50,940 bases of DNA from Caldibacillus thermoamylovorans (GTDB lineage: Bacteria; Bacillota; Bacilli; Bacillales; Caldibacillaceae). Each line of letters opens with the position of its first letter. The stretch's first letter is position 1. The stretch is taken from assembly GCF_000751775.1 (NCBI RefSeq), contig NZ_CCRF01000096.1:1-50940 (forward strand), written 5' to 3'. The notes beneath the pieces were generated by a model. The model was not told the DNA's origin, searched no databases, and was given only the letters and a program-made list of their open reading frames with translations. The translations under genes were made by a program, and so were the position numbers. Positions 8,203 through 17,109 of the stretch are shown here, in pieces.

Positions 8203-8535
8203 TTAATTTTTTAATCTTGCTGATTCAAAATGTATCGACAAAAGATATTTTTCATCCTCATGTAGATCATTAAATAAGTTGCAAACCTTTTCTGCTAATT
8301 TTATGGAATCAGAAGAAACTTCATTAAATAATTCCTTATCAATTGGATCAATTAATTTTTTATGGGTAGATCGATAAACCATTCCTGATAAATGAGAAAC
8401 TAAAGATAACCATTGGGCATCTGTCATCTGAATGTTGGCTTGTTTTAATAATTCTTTTACTTCTAAAATTATCTTTTCGCATGTACTGGAATCACTGCTA
8501 TTCTCTATTACTTTCCTAATTTCTTCCGCAATCAT
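8203..8535 (-). CDS. Small PRD-domain protein
   Basis: 110 aa consisting of a single PTS-regulation-like helical domain, with candidate histidine in the LVSHLSGMVYRS segment (near residue 48) and IHFESARLKN at the C-terminus. Such stand-alone PRD proteins are constant members of this operon type (the EF_0829/AHA_3910 family). The gene overlaps the amidohydrolase stop by ATGA, so translation is coupled. It may sense PTS phosphorylation or partner the large PRD activator at 9675-11510; neither is shown. Confidence 0.72.
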   Translation of the reverse strand: MIAEEIRKVIENSSDSSTCEKIILEVKELLKQANIQMTDAQWLSLVSHLSGMVYRSTHKKLIDPIDKELFNEVSSDSIKLAEKVCNLFNDLHEDEKYLLSIHFESARLKN

Positions 8536-9659
8536 TCTGAATAAACAACCTCTCCATCTTTTACTGTCATTCTAGGTTGAAGAACTCTTCTAACTTTCAT
8601 TATTTCTCCTTCAGAATCAACTAAATCCTCTTCTCTTTCAGCAATGGTAAAAATAGTTAAATCAGCTCGAGTACCCAGCTTTAATGTACCTTGTTCAGCC
8701 AAGCCAATCGCTTTTGCCGCTCTACTTGTTACTGATTTCACAACATCATTTAATGAATAACCGATAGAAAGGAGTTTAGACATAGTTTTCATTAAACTGC
8801 CTACGGGTTTAACATAATTATCAATATATATATCGGTACTAATTGTAAAAGGGCACGAATACCTTTCTTTAAACCTTGTAATCGTCCGATAACTGAAACT
8901 GGCCGTACCATGACCTACATCAAAAAGTACTCCACGTTCAAGCGCTTCTAAGGCTTCTGGTATCATCGTATTGTCTTCTTTTAAAATCCCATGTTTTTTC
9001 CCATGAAATGCATGTGTAACGATGTCACCTTTTTGCAATAAAGGGAATACTTCATTTAAATATGGAGGAGGGTTCCCAATATGTACCATAATCGGTACCT
9101 CAAGTTGGTCAGCTAATTTTCGAGCATATTGAAGAGGAGCAATACCTTGTTCCTTAACAACTGAGCTACTCATTCTTGCTTTTAGTCCGACAATATTTTT
9201 TTCACTTGTAAATATTTTTTCTGCTTCTTCAAAAGTCATTAAGTTATTTGGATTTTCAAGTTCGGATATGCCCTCACATAATCCTTTCCGAGATATATTT
9301 AAAAATGATAAAATTTCCGTTTTACTATTTTTAACAATCAACTCTTTAAACTGCTTATAGTTCTCATAGCCAGAACTACCTGCATCAACAATTGTCGTCA
9401 CACCTTGTTCAACGCCCACTAAATCAGCCTCTATTCCTAAGCTTGTCCTATCTTTAAAAACGTGAACATGTAAATCGATAAAACCTGGTGCTACATAACA
9501 ACCTTCTGCATTGATACGTTCATAGTTATCTGCACTTTCTTGAATGATAGTTTGAGGATCAACAAGTTTTCCGTTGATGATCCCTATATTTTTTTTCTCA
9601 ATCACCTCTCTTTCAGGATCTATAACATAGCCATTTTCAATAATCTTATAATTGTTCAT
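8532..9659 (-). CDS. Amidohydrolase/deacetylase family metallohydrolase
   Basis: 375 aa from the ATG at 9659 (AAGG 8 nt upstream; a GTG lies at 9668). TIM-barrel amidohydrolase with the metal pair H64/H66 in DLHVHVF, a candidate bridging Lys in VGLKARMSS, downstream ligands in MVHIGNPP and THAFHGK, and a late Asp in TISTD. Related to dihydroorotase-like and N-acetyl sugar deacetylases of the EF_0837/AHA_3915 type. In this operon it would expose the amino group that the DgaE-like lyase then removes, i.e. deacylation before deamination; that order is inference. Confidence 0.78.
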   Translation of the reverse strand: MNNYKIIENGYVIDPEREVIEKKNIGIINGKLVDPQTIIQESADNYERINAEGCYVAPGFIDLHVHVFKDRTSLGIEADLVGVEQGVTTIVDAGSSGYENYKQFKELIVKNSKTEILSFLNISRKGLCEGISELENPNNLMTFEEAEKIFTSEKNIVGLKARMSSSVVKEQGIAPLQYARKLADQLEVPIMVHIGNPPPYLNEVFPLLQKGDIVTHAFHGKKHGILKEDNTMIPEALEALERGVLFDVGHGTASFSYRTITRFKERYSCPFTISTDIYIDNYVKPVGSLMKTMSKLLSIGYSLNDVVKSVTSRAAKAIGLAEQGTLKLGTRADLTIFTIAEREEDLVDSEGEIMKVRRVLQPRMTVKDGEVVYSE

Positions 9660-9674
9660 TCCATGCACCTTCCA

Positions 9675-11510
9675 CTAATTTAAGTATTGTAATAAGGCAA
9701 TTAACTCAGAATCGTTTACATGTAAATCTTTACTTTCTAGGATATTCTTAAATAACTGTAAATCCTGTTTATTCTTCTCAGTCACCTGATGTGACGTATA
9801 TAAGAAATCATCATATTGCTTTTCAAAAAAATAACGATGAACCATTAAAAAAATGTGAAGGTGAAGTGCTTGTAATCTATCATCTTTAATTCGATGTGCA
9901 AAATTTGATTGAACTTCTTGTATCACTTCAAAACCTTTGAGAATGATTTCAAGACTTATACTTTCACTATCTTCATCATTTTTTTCTTCTTCTTTCCAGG
10001 CTATTCTTTGTATACTTTTTGGTCTGTTTTCCAATATTTCATAAACTTTTTCTTTAATTGTATCTATATCCTTTTTTGTGGGAATGGCCTCCATTACAAT
10101 AACAGGTATTCTTGACTTAATTGGAAATACACTAATAATCAGATCTACTTCTCTCTTTTTACATATTTCTTCAACTTCCATGATGGAACAATATGCGACA
10201 ATATCGATATCATGTATTTCCTTTTCAACTCGACTTTTTATAAGTCTCGCAACTCCTTTACCTGTTGCACAAACATAAACAGCTCTTACCCTTTCTTTCT
10301 TATTAAAGGTGTTCTCTAAAGAAGTTAGAAAATGTAAAGTAATAAAGGATATAAACTCATTTTTGTTTACAATTTTGTCCATACCAAGATACTTCTCACA
10401 TGCTAAGGATACACTTTCAAACAAATCCGCGTAATTTTGTTTTATTTCTTCAGCAAATGGATTCGACTCTGTCATGTTAAATAATCCTCTTTGAAACCGT
10501 AAAGATAAATGGGCGTATAAATTACTAAAAAGCTTTGTATCCCGTTTAAAGTCAATCCCTGCTTTATGACTTACTTCTTCAATAATTTTTTGCGTAGCAT
10601 TCAAAAGATCAATTCTTCTTCCATTGGCAAATTCGCCTGAAAGATATAAGAACTCATCCTCCAATATTGGAAGGTCAACAGTTTTAAAAACACTTTTCAT
10701 AAAATTTAAAATAAATCTAGATACATCATCTGTATATTGATTATCTTTTAAAACACGGTAACTTTTAATCGTTTTTCCTTGGTTTAAACGAGTAACAGAA
10801 ATAGTGATTCTAATTAATAGAGTTAATATGTCTGACTGATGGAGAATTTTTATTACACTAGGATGGTATAATTCACTAAGTTTCTCCTCGGCTATTCGGA
10901 ATACTGAAAGCAAAGTCCCATCTATAGAATAAATCGTGTAATTCCTTTCCTCCTTATTGGAAATACTGCTCATGATCTGATATATTTCGTAGTTTGACAT
11001 ATTTGACAAAATTAGATTTTCTATCAATAAACGTAAATGAAGCTCTTCTCCAAATAGTCTATATCCAATCCGTTTCTTTCTCTCTAACCGAATTTCCCAG
11101 GGAGAAACGAACTCTTCTACCAAATTCATATCACTTAAAATAGTATTCCTGCTAACTTCAAGGATTTCAGATAAACTTGCAGCTGTAGTATAATCATCCT
11201 TTTGGAGCATCGTCATTACAATTTTCTTTATTCGGAAATTTTGATCTGGAATGCGATTCCAAGATTCATTTCCGATTAATTCTTTAATAACGATCTTTTT
11301 CTTGTCCTCATCCGGTTCTATCCATAATCCCTTATTTGTTTGTGATAATATTTGTAGTTCATACTTTGCAAGCCAATCTTTAATATGGTCAAGATCATAT
11401 TTGATCATTCTAGGACTAACATTAAATTCCTTAGATAAATCTTTTATTCTTATAGGTTGATTAAATTTAAGAAGCTTCATTAAAATTTTATACTCTCTTT
11501 CAGTTAACAT
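9675..11510 (-). CDS. BglG/MtlR-type PRD transcription activator
   Basis: 611 aa. Domains in order: an N-terminal winged HTH (residues 1-60, LTEREYKILMKLL), a second HTH near 85-150, two PRDs across about 180-400, an EIIB-like domain near 405-500 (RAVYVCATGKGVARL, with the cysteine in place) and a diverged C-terminal segment. It is the promoter-proximal gene of the nine-gene operon and therefore likely autoregulated. No AAA domain is present, so it is not a sigma-54 type LevR protein. Palindromes at 11602 and 11752 are candidate binding sites. Confidence 0.85.
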   Translation of the reverse strand: MLTEREYKILMKLLKFNQPIRIKDLSKEFNVSPRMIKYDLDHIKDWLAKYELQILSQTNKGLWIEPDEDKKKIVIKELIGNESWNRIPDQNFRIKKIVMTMLQKDDYTTAASLSEILEVSRNTILSDMNLVEEFVSPWEIRLERKKRIGYRLFGEELHLRLLIENLILSNMSNYEIYQIMSSISNKEERNYTIYSIDGTLLSVFRIAEEKLSELYHPSVIKILHQSDILTLLIRITISVTRLNQGKTIKSYRVLKDNQYTDDVSRFILNFMKSVFKTVDLPILEDEFLYLSGEFANGRRIDLLNATQKIIEEVSHKAGIDFKRDTKLFSNLYAHLSLRFQRGLFNMTESNPFAEEIKQNYADLFESVSLACEKYLGMDKIVNKNEFISFITLHFLTSLENTFNKKERVRAVYVCATGKGVARLIKSRVEKEIHDIDIVAYCSIMEVEEICKKREVDLIISVFPIKSRIPVIVMEAIPTKKDIDTIKEKVYEILENRPKSIQRIAWKEEEKNDEDSESISLEIILKGFEVIQEVQSNFAHRIKDDRLQALHLHIFLMVHRYFFEKQYDDFLYTSHQVTEKNKQDLQLFKNILESKDLHVNDSELIALLQYLN

Positions 11511-11601
11511 AAAACTTTCTCCACTCTACATGTAGTTTCCGAAGAAATCGTTTACAACTATATTATAGAATCCTCATATTCCTTCTTAAAGACCAAAAAA
11601 T

Positions 11602-11619
11602 TTCACCAAAATTGGTGAA
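11602..11619. promoter_or_regulatory. Candidate operator, TTCACCAA-AA-TTGGTGAA
   Basis: A perfect 8-bp inverted repeat around AA, 83 bp upstream of the PRD activator start. It shares the TTCAC...GTGAA core with 11752-11774, which suggests one dimeric regulator, plausibly the PRD activator. Confidence 0.5.
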
Positions 11620-11751
11620 GTTATTTATTTTAGTTTTTTAGAGTAACCAGTCTTTATCAAACAATGTTAGTATAATTATAAATAAATGACTGAAAATATA
11701 AAAAAGTTTTGTGAAAAAATCATTTCTAATTAGTTAAAAATAGGTATTTTG

Positions 11752-11774
11752 ATTCACCACCACTTTTAGTGAAT
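11752..11774. promoter_or_regulatory. Second candidate operator, ATTCAC-n11-GTGAAT
   Basis: Six-base inverted arms with an 11-nt spacer and the same TTCAC...GTGAA half-sites as the palindrome at 11602, 150 bp further upstream of the activator gene. Confidence 0.4.
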
Positions 11775-11790
11775 AATGCATAAGTAAGAA

Positions 11791-11859
11791 AAGCACTCGA
11801 GAAATCCTAGCAATAATGTTAGCAACGAAACAAGCATTAAATAGGATTCCCAAGTGCTT
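11791..11859. repeat. Long imperfect inverted repeat
   Basis: AAGCACTCGAGAAATCCTA (11791-11809) is nearly the inverse of TAGGATTCCCAAGTGCTT (11842-11859), with a 32-nt loop. It lies in a gene-free stretch and has no obvious U-tract partner gene. It may be a mobile-element end or a solo MITE-like hairpin. Confidence 0.5.
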
Positions 11860-11983
11860 TCTATCAGATTTAATAAAATTCAAGGCAATTATTCGAGAAA
11901 ATTACAAAAATTATTATATTATGATGTCATCCTAATGTTCAAAGTACAATGTAAACTATCACCTACCCGCTAAAATTTTATAA

Positions 11984-12031
11984 GGGACTGATCTCAACAA
12001 TTTAAAAGTTCTTCATTGCAAGGTCAGTCCC
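11984..12031. terminator. Terminator after the transaldolase operon
   Basis: GGGACTGAtCT and AAGGTCAGTCCC form a stem of about 8 perfect plus 3 imperfect pairs with a 24-nt loop, and T-rich DNA lies on both sides, so it could work on both strands. It follows the transaldolase stop by 30 bp on the minus strand. Confidence 0.65.
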
Positions 12032-12060
12032 ATTTTTTACTTCGGTATACTTACATTTTA

Positions 12061-12771
12061 TTATAATATAGAAAATCCGAGATCTTTACTATCTTTACTG
12101 AACATCTGGACAGTTTCTAATGAAAGTTGTGTTAAATCTTTTCCAACATTAGATAGTTTCCTTAGTATATCGGGTGTACATGTAATAATATCACAATTAC
12201 ATTCTTCTGCTTGAAAGATGTTCAGTAATTCTCTAGAACTTGCCCAAAGTAATTCTGTGTTTGGTTTTTGATGACAGATTTCTGCTGCCTTTTTCATTGT
12301 AGGAATTGGATCTATTCCAGTGTCGGCAATCCTTCCAGCGAAAACTGAGACTATATTATGAGTTCCTGGCGCAAAGGCATCGACTACTTGTTGTACTTGT
12401 TCTAACGTTAGTATTGCAGTTACGTTTAATTTTACTGCTTTTTTCGATAGGTCTTTTATTAATGGTATCGACAATTCCCCATATGAGTTCGTAATGGGAA
12501 TCTTAACATAGACGTTATCTCCCCAGCTGGCTATTTCTTCTGCTTCCCTTATCATTTGGTCAAAATTATCTGTGAACACCTCAAAAGATATCGGTAAATC
12601 AGGAATATGAGTAATTACCTCTTTTGCAAAACTAACATAATCGGTTATACCGGCTTTTTTCATCAAACTAGGATTTGTTGTAAATCCCTTAACAACCCCC
12701 TCTTTATAAGCAGAAATCATTTCCTCAAGTACTGCGCCGTCTGCAAAAAGTTTTATTTTTAAATCTTTCAA
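12061..12771 (-). CDS. Transaldolase/fructose-6-phosphate aldolase family protein
   Basis: 236 aa, class I aldolase of the small transaldolase (TalC/FSA-like) group. It begins KIKLFADGAV, has the family signature KGFTTNPSLM and the Schiff-base lysine K90 in VYVKIPIT. It transfers or releases a three-carbon dihydroxyacetone unit in the cytoplasm. As the last gene after an ascorbate-type PTS, it probably processes the pentose or ketose phosphate produced from the imported compound. It starts 14 bp after the IIC gene, within the same operon. Confidence 0.85.
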   Translation of the reverse strand: MKDLKIKLFADGAVLEEMISAYKEGVVKGFTTNPSLMKKAGITDYVSFAKEVITHIPDLPISFEVFTDNFDQMIREAEEIASWGDNVYVKIPITNSYGELSIPLIKDLSKKAVKLNVTAILTLEQVQQVVDAFAPGTHNIVSVFAGRIADTGIDPIPTMKKAAEICHQKPNTELLWASSRELLNIFQAEECNCDIITCTPDILRKLSNVGKDLTQLSLETVQMFSKDSKDLGFSIL

Positions 12772-12784
12772 CCTTCACACCTCT

Positions 12785-14173
12785 TTAACTTGAATGATTT
12801 TGAGAATCATAATTATTCAATGCAGCAGATTTGGTTTTAAAGAAACTAGGAACAATCAATGCTATTAAAACTGCAATTACAATAGCGATAATACCAGTCA
12901 TATTCAAAACATTTCCTGTTTGCCCTAAGATAATACCAAGTAAGGCAAAGTCAAAATCTCCAAATGTCGTATTTGCAAAACCTAGCTCTCCTAATACTGG
13001 TAGAAGTAATGCAGGTAAGAAGGTAATTGCTAAACCGTTTACAAATGATCCAAATATAGCCCCACGTCTTCCACCAGTTGCATTTCCATAAATTCCAGCT
13101 GTTGCCCCACAGAAAAAATGAGGTACCAATCCTGGGATAATAAGTACGCCACCAACTAATCCTAAAATAACCATTCCTATTACTCCACCAATGAAACTAA
13201 AGACGAAACCAATAATTACAGCTGTTTGAGCATAAGGAAAAAATACAGCACAATCGACTGCAGGTACAGCATTTGGAATTATTTTTGTTGCGATACCTTG
13301 GAAAGCTGGAATAAGATCTGCTAAAATCATACGAACCCCAGCATAAACGACTGCAACACCAACCGCGAACTGTAAACCTGCTAGAATAGCAAACACCCAT
13401 GGGGACTTTCCACCAGATAGTGTTGATACAAAATCAGGCCCTGCGACGATTGCTGATAATAGATAGAAGAAAATCATAGTAATTGCTGTTGCTATCGTTG
13501 TATTTCTTAGAAAACCCCATTTTTCAGCTATTTTGATATTTTCAGTTGAGTCTTTTGGATTGCCAACTTTTGAGCCTACCCAAGCAGACAAGTAATATCC
13601 TAAACTACCAAAATGACCCATTGCTATTTCATCGCCATCAGTAACTTTTAGTGTATATTTTTGCCCAATTGCTGGGGAAATTGCACTCCAGGCACCTAAC
13701 AGAAAGCCACCAATAATAACAAGTAATGTCCCTTTTAAACCGGATGCGCCTAAAACTGCTGATAATAAACATGCCATAAAGAAACTATGATGCCCTGTTA
13801 AAAATACATATTTATATTTTGTAAAGCGAGCAATAATAATATTTATTACCAGTCCCAGAACTAAAATAGACATCGTTTCTACACCTAAAATATCCTGAGC
13901 AACTGCAACAACCGCTTCGTTATTTGGAATAACACCTTTAATATTGAAGCCATGTTCAATCATTTTCCCTAATGGATCTAGGTTTGTAGTGATAACGTTA
14001 GCCCCGGCACTAAGCATTAAATAACCGAGTATTGGGCCAAGAGTTCCAGTTAAAATTTTATGACCGGGACTTTTAAGAGCAATTAAGCCAACGAATGCAA
14101 CTAAACCCATCAGCAAAGCAGGTTCGGAAAATACATCACGTAAAAATCCCAAAATTGATGTTAAAATTTCCAT
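12785..14173 (-). CDS. ulaA: PTS ascorbate-type permease IIC (UlaA/SgaT family)
   Basis: 462 aa, with about ten or more hydrophobic segments along the whole length. Conserved features of the UlaA family are visible: GHKILTGTLGPILGYLMLSAGA near the N-terminus, TGHHSFFMACLL, GDEIAMGHFGSLGYYLSAW and the proline-rich IIPGLVPHFFCGA. It carries the substrate across the membrane while IIB phosphorylates it. RBS AGGAGG lies 5 nt upstream. The gene follows the IIB gene by 15 bp. UlaA-type permeases also transport compounds other than ascorbate, and no ascorbate-pathway enzymes (UlaDEFG) are here, so the substrate is open. Confidence 0.9.
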   Translation of the reverse strand: MEILTSILGFLRDVFSEPALLMGLVAFVGLIALKSPGHKILTGTLGPILGYLMLSAGANVITTNLDPLGKMIEHGFNIKGVIPNNEAVVAVAQDILGVETMSILVLGLVINIIIARFTKYKYVFLTGHHSFFMACLLSAVLGASGLKGTLLVIIGGFLLGAWSAISPAIGQKYTLKVTDGDEIAMGHFGSLGYYLSAWVGSKVGNPKDSTENIKIAEKWGFLRNTTIATAITMIFFYLLSAIVAGPDFVSTLSGGKSPWVFAILAGLQFAVGVAVVYAGVRMILADLIPAFQGIATKIIPNAVPAVDCAVFFPYAQTAVIIGFVFSFIGGVIGMVILGLVGGVLIIPGLVPHFFCGATAGIYGNATGGRRGAIFGSFVNGLAITFLPALLLPVLGELGFANTTFGDFDFALLGIILGQTGNVLNMTGIIAIVIAVLIALIVPSFFKTKSAALNNYDSQNHSS

Positions 14174-14188
14174 ATCATATGACCTCCT

Positions 14189-14476
14189 TTATTTTTCTTG
14201 ATTATTCAATTCTTTTAGTATCTCTAGAATGTCTTCTTGAATTTTTTTCTTATTAATATAGCTACGGATAACTGCAACTTTTCGATCTGCCGGGAATTGA
14301 TCTGCAAGTTCTTTAACAGTTACAAATAAATCACATTTTTGACTTAATGCTGCATTAAAATCACAGGATTGGACTGTAGCTGGGATTCCATTTTCTTTAC
14401 AAATTTCTTCAATTTTCATTTTTAGCATAAGGCTGCTTCCAATCCCGTTTCCACAAACAGTAATAATGTCTAACAT
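14189..14476 (-). CDS. ulaB: PTS ascorbate-type IIB (UlaB/SgaB family)
   Basis: 95 aa. The phosphocysteine loop VCGNGIGSSLML carries C8, as in lactose/ascorbate-type IIB proteins. It takes phosphate from an EIIA and passes it to the sugar bound by IIC. It begins 3 bp after the stop of the PRD activator, so it is strongly coupled to it. No separate IIA gene is in the operon; the IIA domain at the C-terminus of the activator may be the donor. Confidence 0.9.
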   Translation of the reverse strand: MLDIITVCGNGIGSSLMLKMKIEEICKENGIPATVQSCDFNAALSQKCDLFVTVKELADQFPADRKVAVIRSYINKKKIQEDILEILKELNNQEK

Positions 14477-14479
14477 GCG

Positions 14480-16564
14480 TTATTCACCTCCTTTTTCATT
14501 ACTATACTTGTAAATGTATTGAAGGATGCCATCCACTGTACTCTCTTGTATTAATTGTTCAACTGTGGATTCATCTTCTAACATTGCAGATAACTGACTA
14601 AGTGCTTTCAAATGAAGGTCATTATCGATAGCAGCAATAATAACAATAAGACTGACATCTTTTGTAGGATCTCCATTGGAAAAAGAAACCGGTTTATTTA
14701 GTTTAAGTAAGCTCATCCCAATGTCAATAACACCCTCTTCAGGCCTTGCATGAGGAATGGCAACCTTTGGAGTCAAAACAATATAAGGACCGATTTTTTT
14801 AATATTATTAATCATGGCATCGATATATCTTTTTTCAATCTTTTTCTGCTTTAGTAATGGAACAGAAGCTATTCGAATTGCTTCTTCCCATGTATCTACA
14901 TAATTCCGAATCTGTATTGTTTCTTTTGTGATTAGTTGGCTTAACACAGGTTTTACCCTCCCTAATTCTTTAACTGTGCTTACTGTAAGTAAATTGGTTA
15001 GTTCAACGAGTAGCTGCTGCTCGTCATTAACAGTTGAATATTTTTTTATTACTTTCAATAAATCCGTTGCTTTCGGTAGGATTGTGCCTTTGTTATAAAG
15101 TAGATAATTAACTTCTTTAATGATCCTTGCTTTATCAATAGATGTGAGGATAGGCGATACAATAATATTTGGCTTTCTTGTTTTGATAGGTTTTGTAGTA
15201 ATTACAAGGTCAACATCCATTTCTTCTTTAAATTGTCTTGGCGAAAGTACTTTGACTACCTCAATTTCCGGTATAATTTGGTCAATTTGTTTTTTTAGCA
15301 TATTTGATGTAGCAACCCCATTCGGGCAAATGATAACGCATCGTTTTCTTCTAAATGTTAGATTTTCTTTTTTTAAATAACCTCCAAAATGTAATGTAAT
15401 ATAACCAATCTCATCTTCAGGCAGTGAGGTTCCTAGATATTTTTCAAGGGGAGATATTGCTTTTTTCACTAGAATATATAATTCATGATATTCCTGCTTA
15501 ATTTTGTCCAAAAACGGATTTGTGAGATTAATATTAAAAAGGTTTCTATAATAAACCGGTCTGATATGCATGTATAAGGAGTTTACTAAATTATCTCTAT
15601 CATTAAATGTAATACATGCATATTTTTCAAACTTATCTAAAATCATGTGAATGACAGTTAATAACTCTTTATTTTCCAATGAATTAAATTGATTTGGGTC
15701 ATAGTAAGTATTAAGACCAAGAAAATGCATTGATATATATACGGATTCATCTTCATAAGCAGGAATTCTCAGTGTATTAATGATTTCCTTAGAATAATCG
15801 AAAATATTGCTATCTTTAATAATTGACTTAATTTCATCATCAATACTGCATGTAAATCCTGATTTTACTCGTAATTTTAGGAATAAGAAAAATAAAGCTA
15901 ACTCCTTTATTTGATCTTCAACAAAAGAAATTTCTAGTTGTTTTTCAATTATATGGATTTTCTTAAAAATAACTTGATAAGAAACTTGAAAGTCATTTTT
16001 CTGTCGTTGAACTTTATAAATTTCCTCTAACAATTTCAGACCATTTGGTAGTTTCAACAGATTTGATATATATTTATAAGCCAATGATCTAATTGTTAAT
16101 TCTTTACCAATTAAGTTATATCCTTGACTTCTGTTATAAGTAAGTTTTACCTGATTGCTTGCCAATACTTCCTTCAACGATTGAATATCAGTTATAACAG
16201 TATTTCTACTCACTTTTATTTGGCTTGTTATATGATTTACTGATATAAATTCTTGTTTTATAAATAATTGCAAATATATTAACTTTAGTCTGTCTTCTTG
16301 AGATGGAATGAAAGTATTCATATTAATTTCGGGTAATGATTCCAAAATTTGGTTCCGGTAGGTGTCAACCACCTCAAGTCCTAAATTTGTTGATTTTTGT
16401 ATTGGCGGTAATTGTTGCTCCTTAAGCCATTCATTAATTTTTTGAAGATCGTAGCTTATTTGTCTATTGGTATAACCCAATTTCGCCACTAATTGTTCCA
16501 ATGTAATTAACCGATTCGACATAATGGTTTGCAAAACAACAGCAGCCCTGTCAGTTAACACCAA
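14480..16564 (-). CDS. PRD-containing transcription activator with IIB and IIA domains
   Basis: 694 aa. In order: winged HTH (1-60), second HTH near 100-150, two PRDs (about 190-400), an EIIB-like domain starting CVIICPNGVATSNML near 410, and a C-terminal fructose/mannitol-type EIIA domain with the phosphohistidine in AIPHARPEEG. This is the MtlR/ManR architecture: activity is set by phosphorylation from HPr and the cognate EIIs. Start is TTG at 16564 (or GTG at 16561) after GGAGG. First gene of the operon, with a cre-like site over its promoter. Confidence 0.88.
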   Translation of the reverse strand: MVLTDRAAVVLQTIMSNRLITLEQLVAKLGYTNRQISYDLQKINEWLKEQQLPPIQKSTNLGLEVVDTYRNQILESLPEINMNTFIPSQEDRLKLIYLQLFIKQEFISVNHITSQIKVSRNTVITDIQSLKEVLASNQVKLTYNRSQGYNLIGKELTIRSLAYKYISNLLKLPNGLKLLEEIYKVQRQKNDFQVSYQVIFKKIHIIEKQLEISFVEDQIKELALFFLFLKLRVKSGFTCSIDDEIKSIIKDSNIFDYSKEIINTLRIPAYEDESVYISMHFLGLNTYYDPNQFNSLENKELLTVIHMILDKFEKYACITFNDRDNLVNSLYMHIRPVYYRNLFNINLTNPFLDKIKQEYHELYILVKKAISPLEKYLGTSLPEDEIGYITLHFGGYLKKENLTFRRKRCVIICPNGVATSNMLKKQIDQIIPEIEVVKVLSPRQFKEEMDVDLVITTKPIKTRKPNIIVSPILTSIDKARIIKEVNYLLYNKGTILPKATDLLKVIKKYSTVNDEQQLLVELTNLLTVSTVKELGRVKPVLSQLITKETIQIRNYVDTWEEAIRIASVPLLKQKKIEKRYIDAMINNIKKIGPYIVLTPKVAIPHARPEEGVIDIGMSLLKLNKPVSFSNGDPTKDVSLIVIIAAIDNDLHLKALSQLSAMLEDESTVEQLIQESTVDGILQYIYKYSNEKGGE

Positions 16565-16591
16565 ATTTCTCAGCCTCCTTATTTGTAGTTT

Positions 16592-16620
16592 ATTATATTT
16601 TTACGTAGAAAACGTTTTCA
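16592..16620 (-). promoter_or_regulatory. Promoter with cre-like site for the ascorbate-type PTS operon
   Basis: A perfect palindrome GAAAACGTTTTC (16608-16619) fits the CcpA cre consensus (AGAAAACGTTTTCA). On the minus strand TATAAT (16592-16597) sits about 17 bp downstream of a weak TGAAAA -35 that the cre overlaps, so CcpA would block initiation. It lies 30-55 bp before the activator start. Confidence 0.6.
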
Positions 16621-17032
16621 TTTAAACCAAAATTTGTTTAGTTATAAAACAAAATTGGGTTGAAAGCAATAATTCATTTGAATTTTAAGTAAGGAATAGA
16701 CTATCGTCCTCTGCCATCACTTATAGAAAGGGAGGAATAAATTAGTAAAAACATTATGCCAATAGTTGTTTCGTGTCTTAGTTAGGCAATTTGCAACTGA
16801 GGTTTCATGTTGTAGCCACTTTTGTTTTCCTTACAATCTAGCTTATGAAAATAATGGCTTATTTTAAACTTATCTGATCTTGACAAACTAAAATTGTAAG
16901 AACAATTCAATAGTCAGTTGTTTTTATCAGTAGCAATGGACAAATCAATCGATACTAAAGGAATCATTATATGGCAGATCCATAATAGAACACTCAAATT
17001 GATTAGGATAGTAACTTAGAAAAAACGACAGA
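16621..17032. other. Gene-free region upstream of the ascorbate-type operon
   Basis: About 410 bp of AT-rich DNA with no supported gene, terminator or strong promoter. The stretch near 16725-16750 has a GGGAGG motif but no following open frame. Confidence 0.5.
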
Positions 17033-17060
17033 GACCTACTCGAGTTAACTCGAGTAGGTC
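17033..17060 (-). terminator. 28-bp perfect palindrome, terminator of the RpiR fragment
   Basis: GACCTACTCGAG-TTAA-CTCGAGTAGGTC. On the minus strand it is followed by TCTGTCGTTTTTTC, so it acts as an intrinsic terminator for the truncated regulator gene that ends at 17110. Confidence 0.8.
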
Positions 17061-17109
17061 AAGTTTCTTATCTTTCACTTAATAAGAAAAGTCTTAACTT
17101 GATTACGTT

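Larger units (their letters stand above)
11511..12060. other. Gene-free 550-bp region between two operons
   Basis: Contains two TTCAC/GTGAA palindromes, the 69-bp inverted repeat and a terminator at 11984. No credible coding sequence seen on either strand. Confidence 0.6.

Noticed and set aside
11511-12060. T-box or known riboswitch in the long operon spacers
   Set aside because: No T-box sequence or recognised aptamer core; only palindromes and a terminator are seen.
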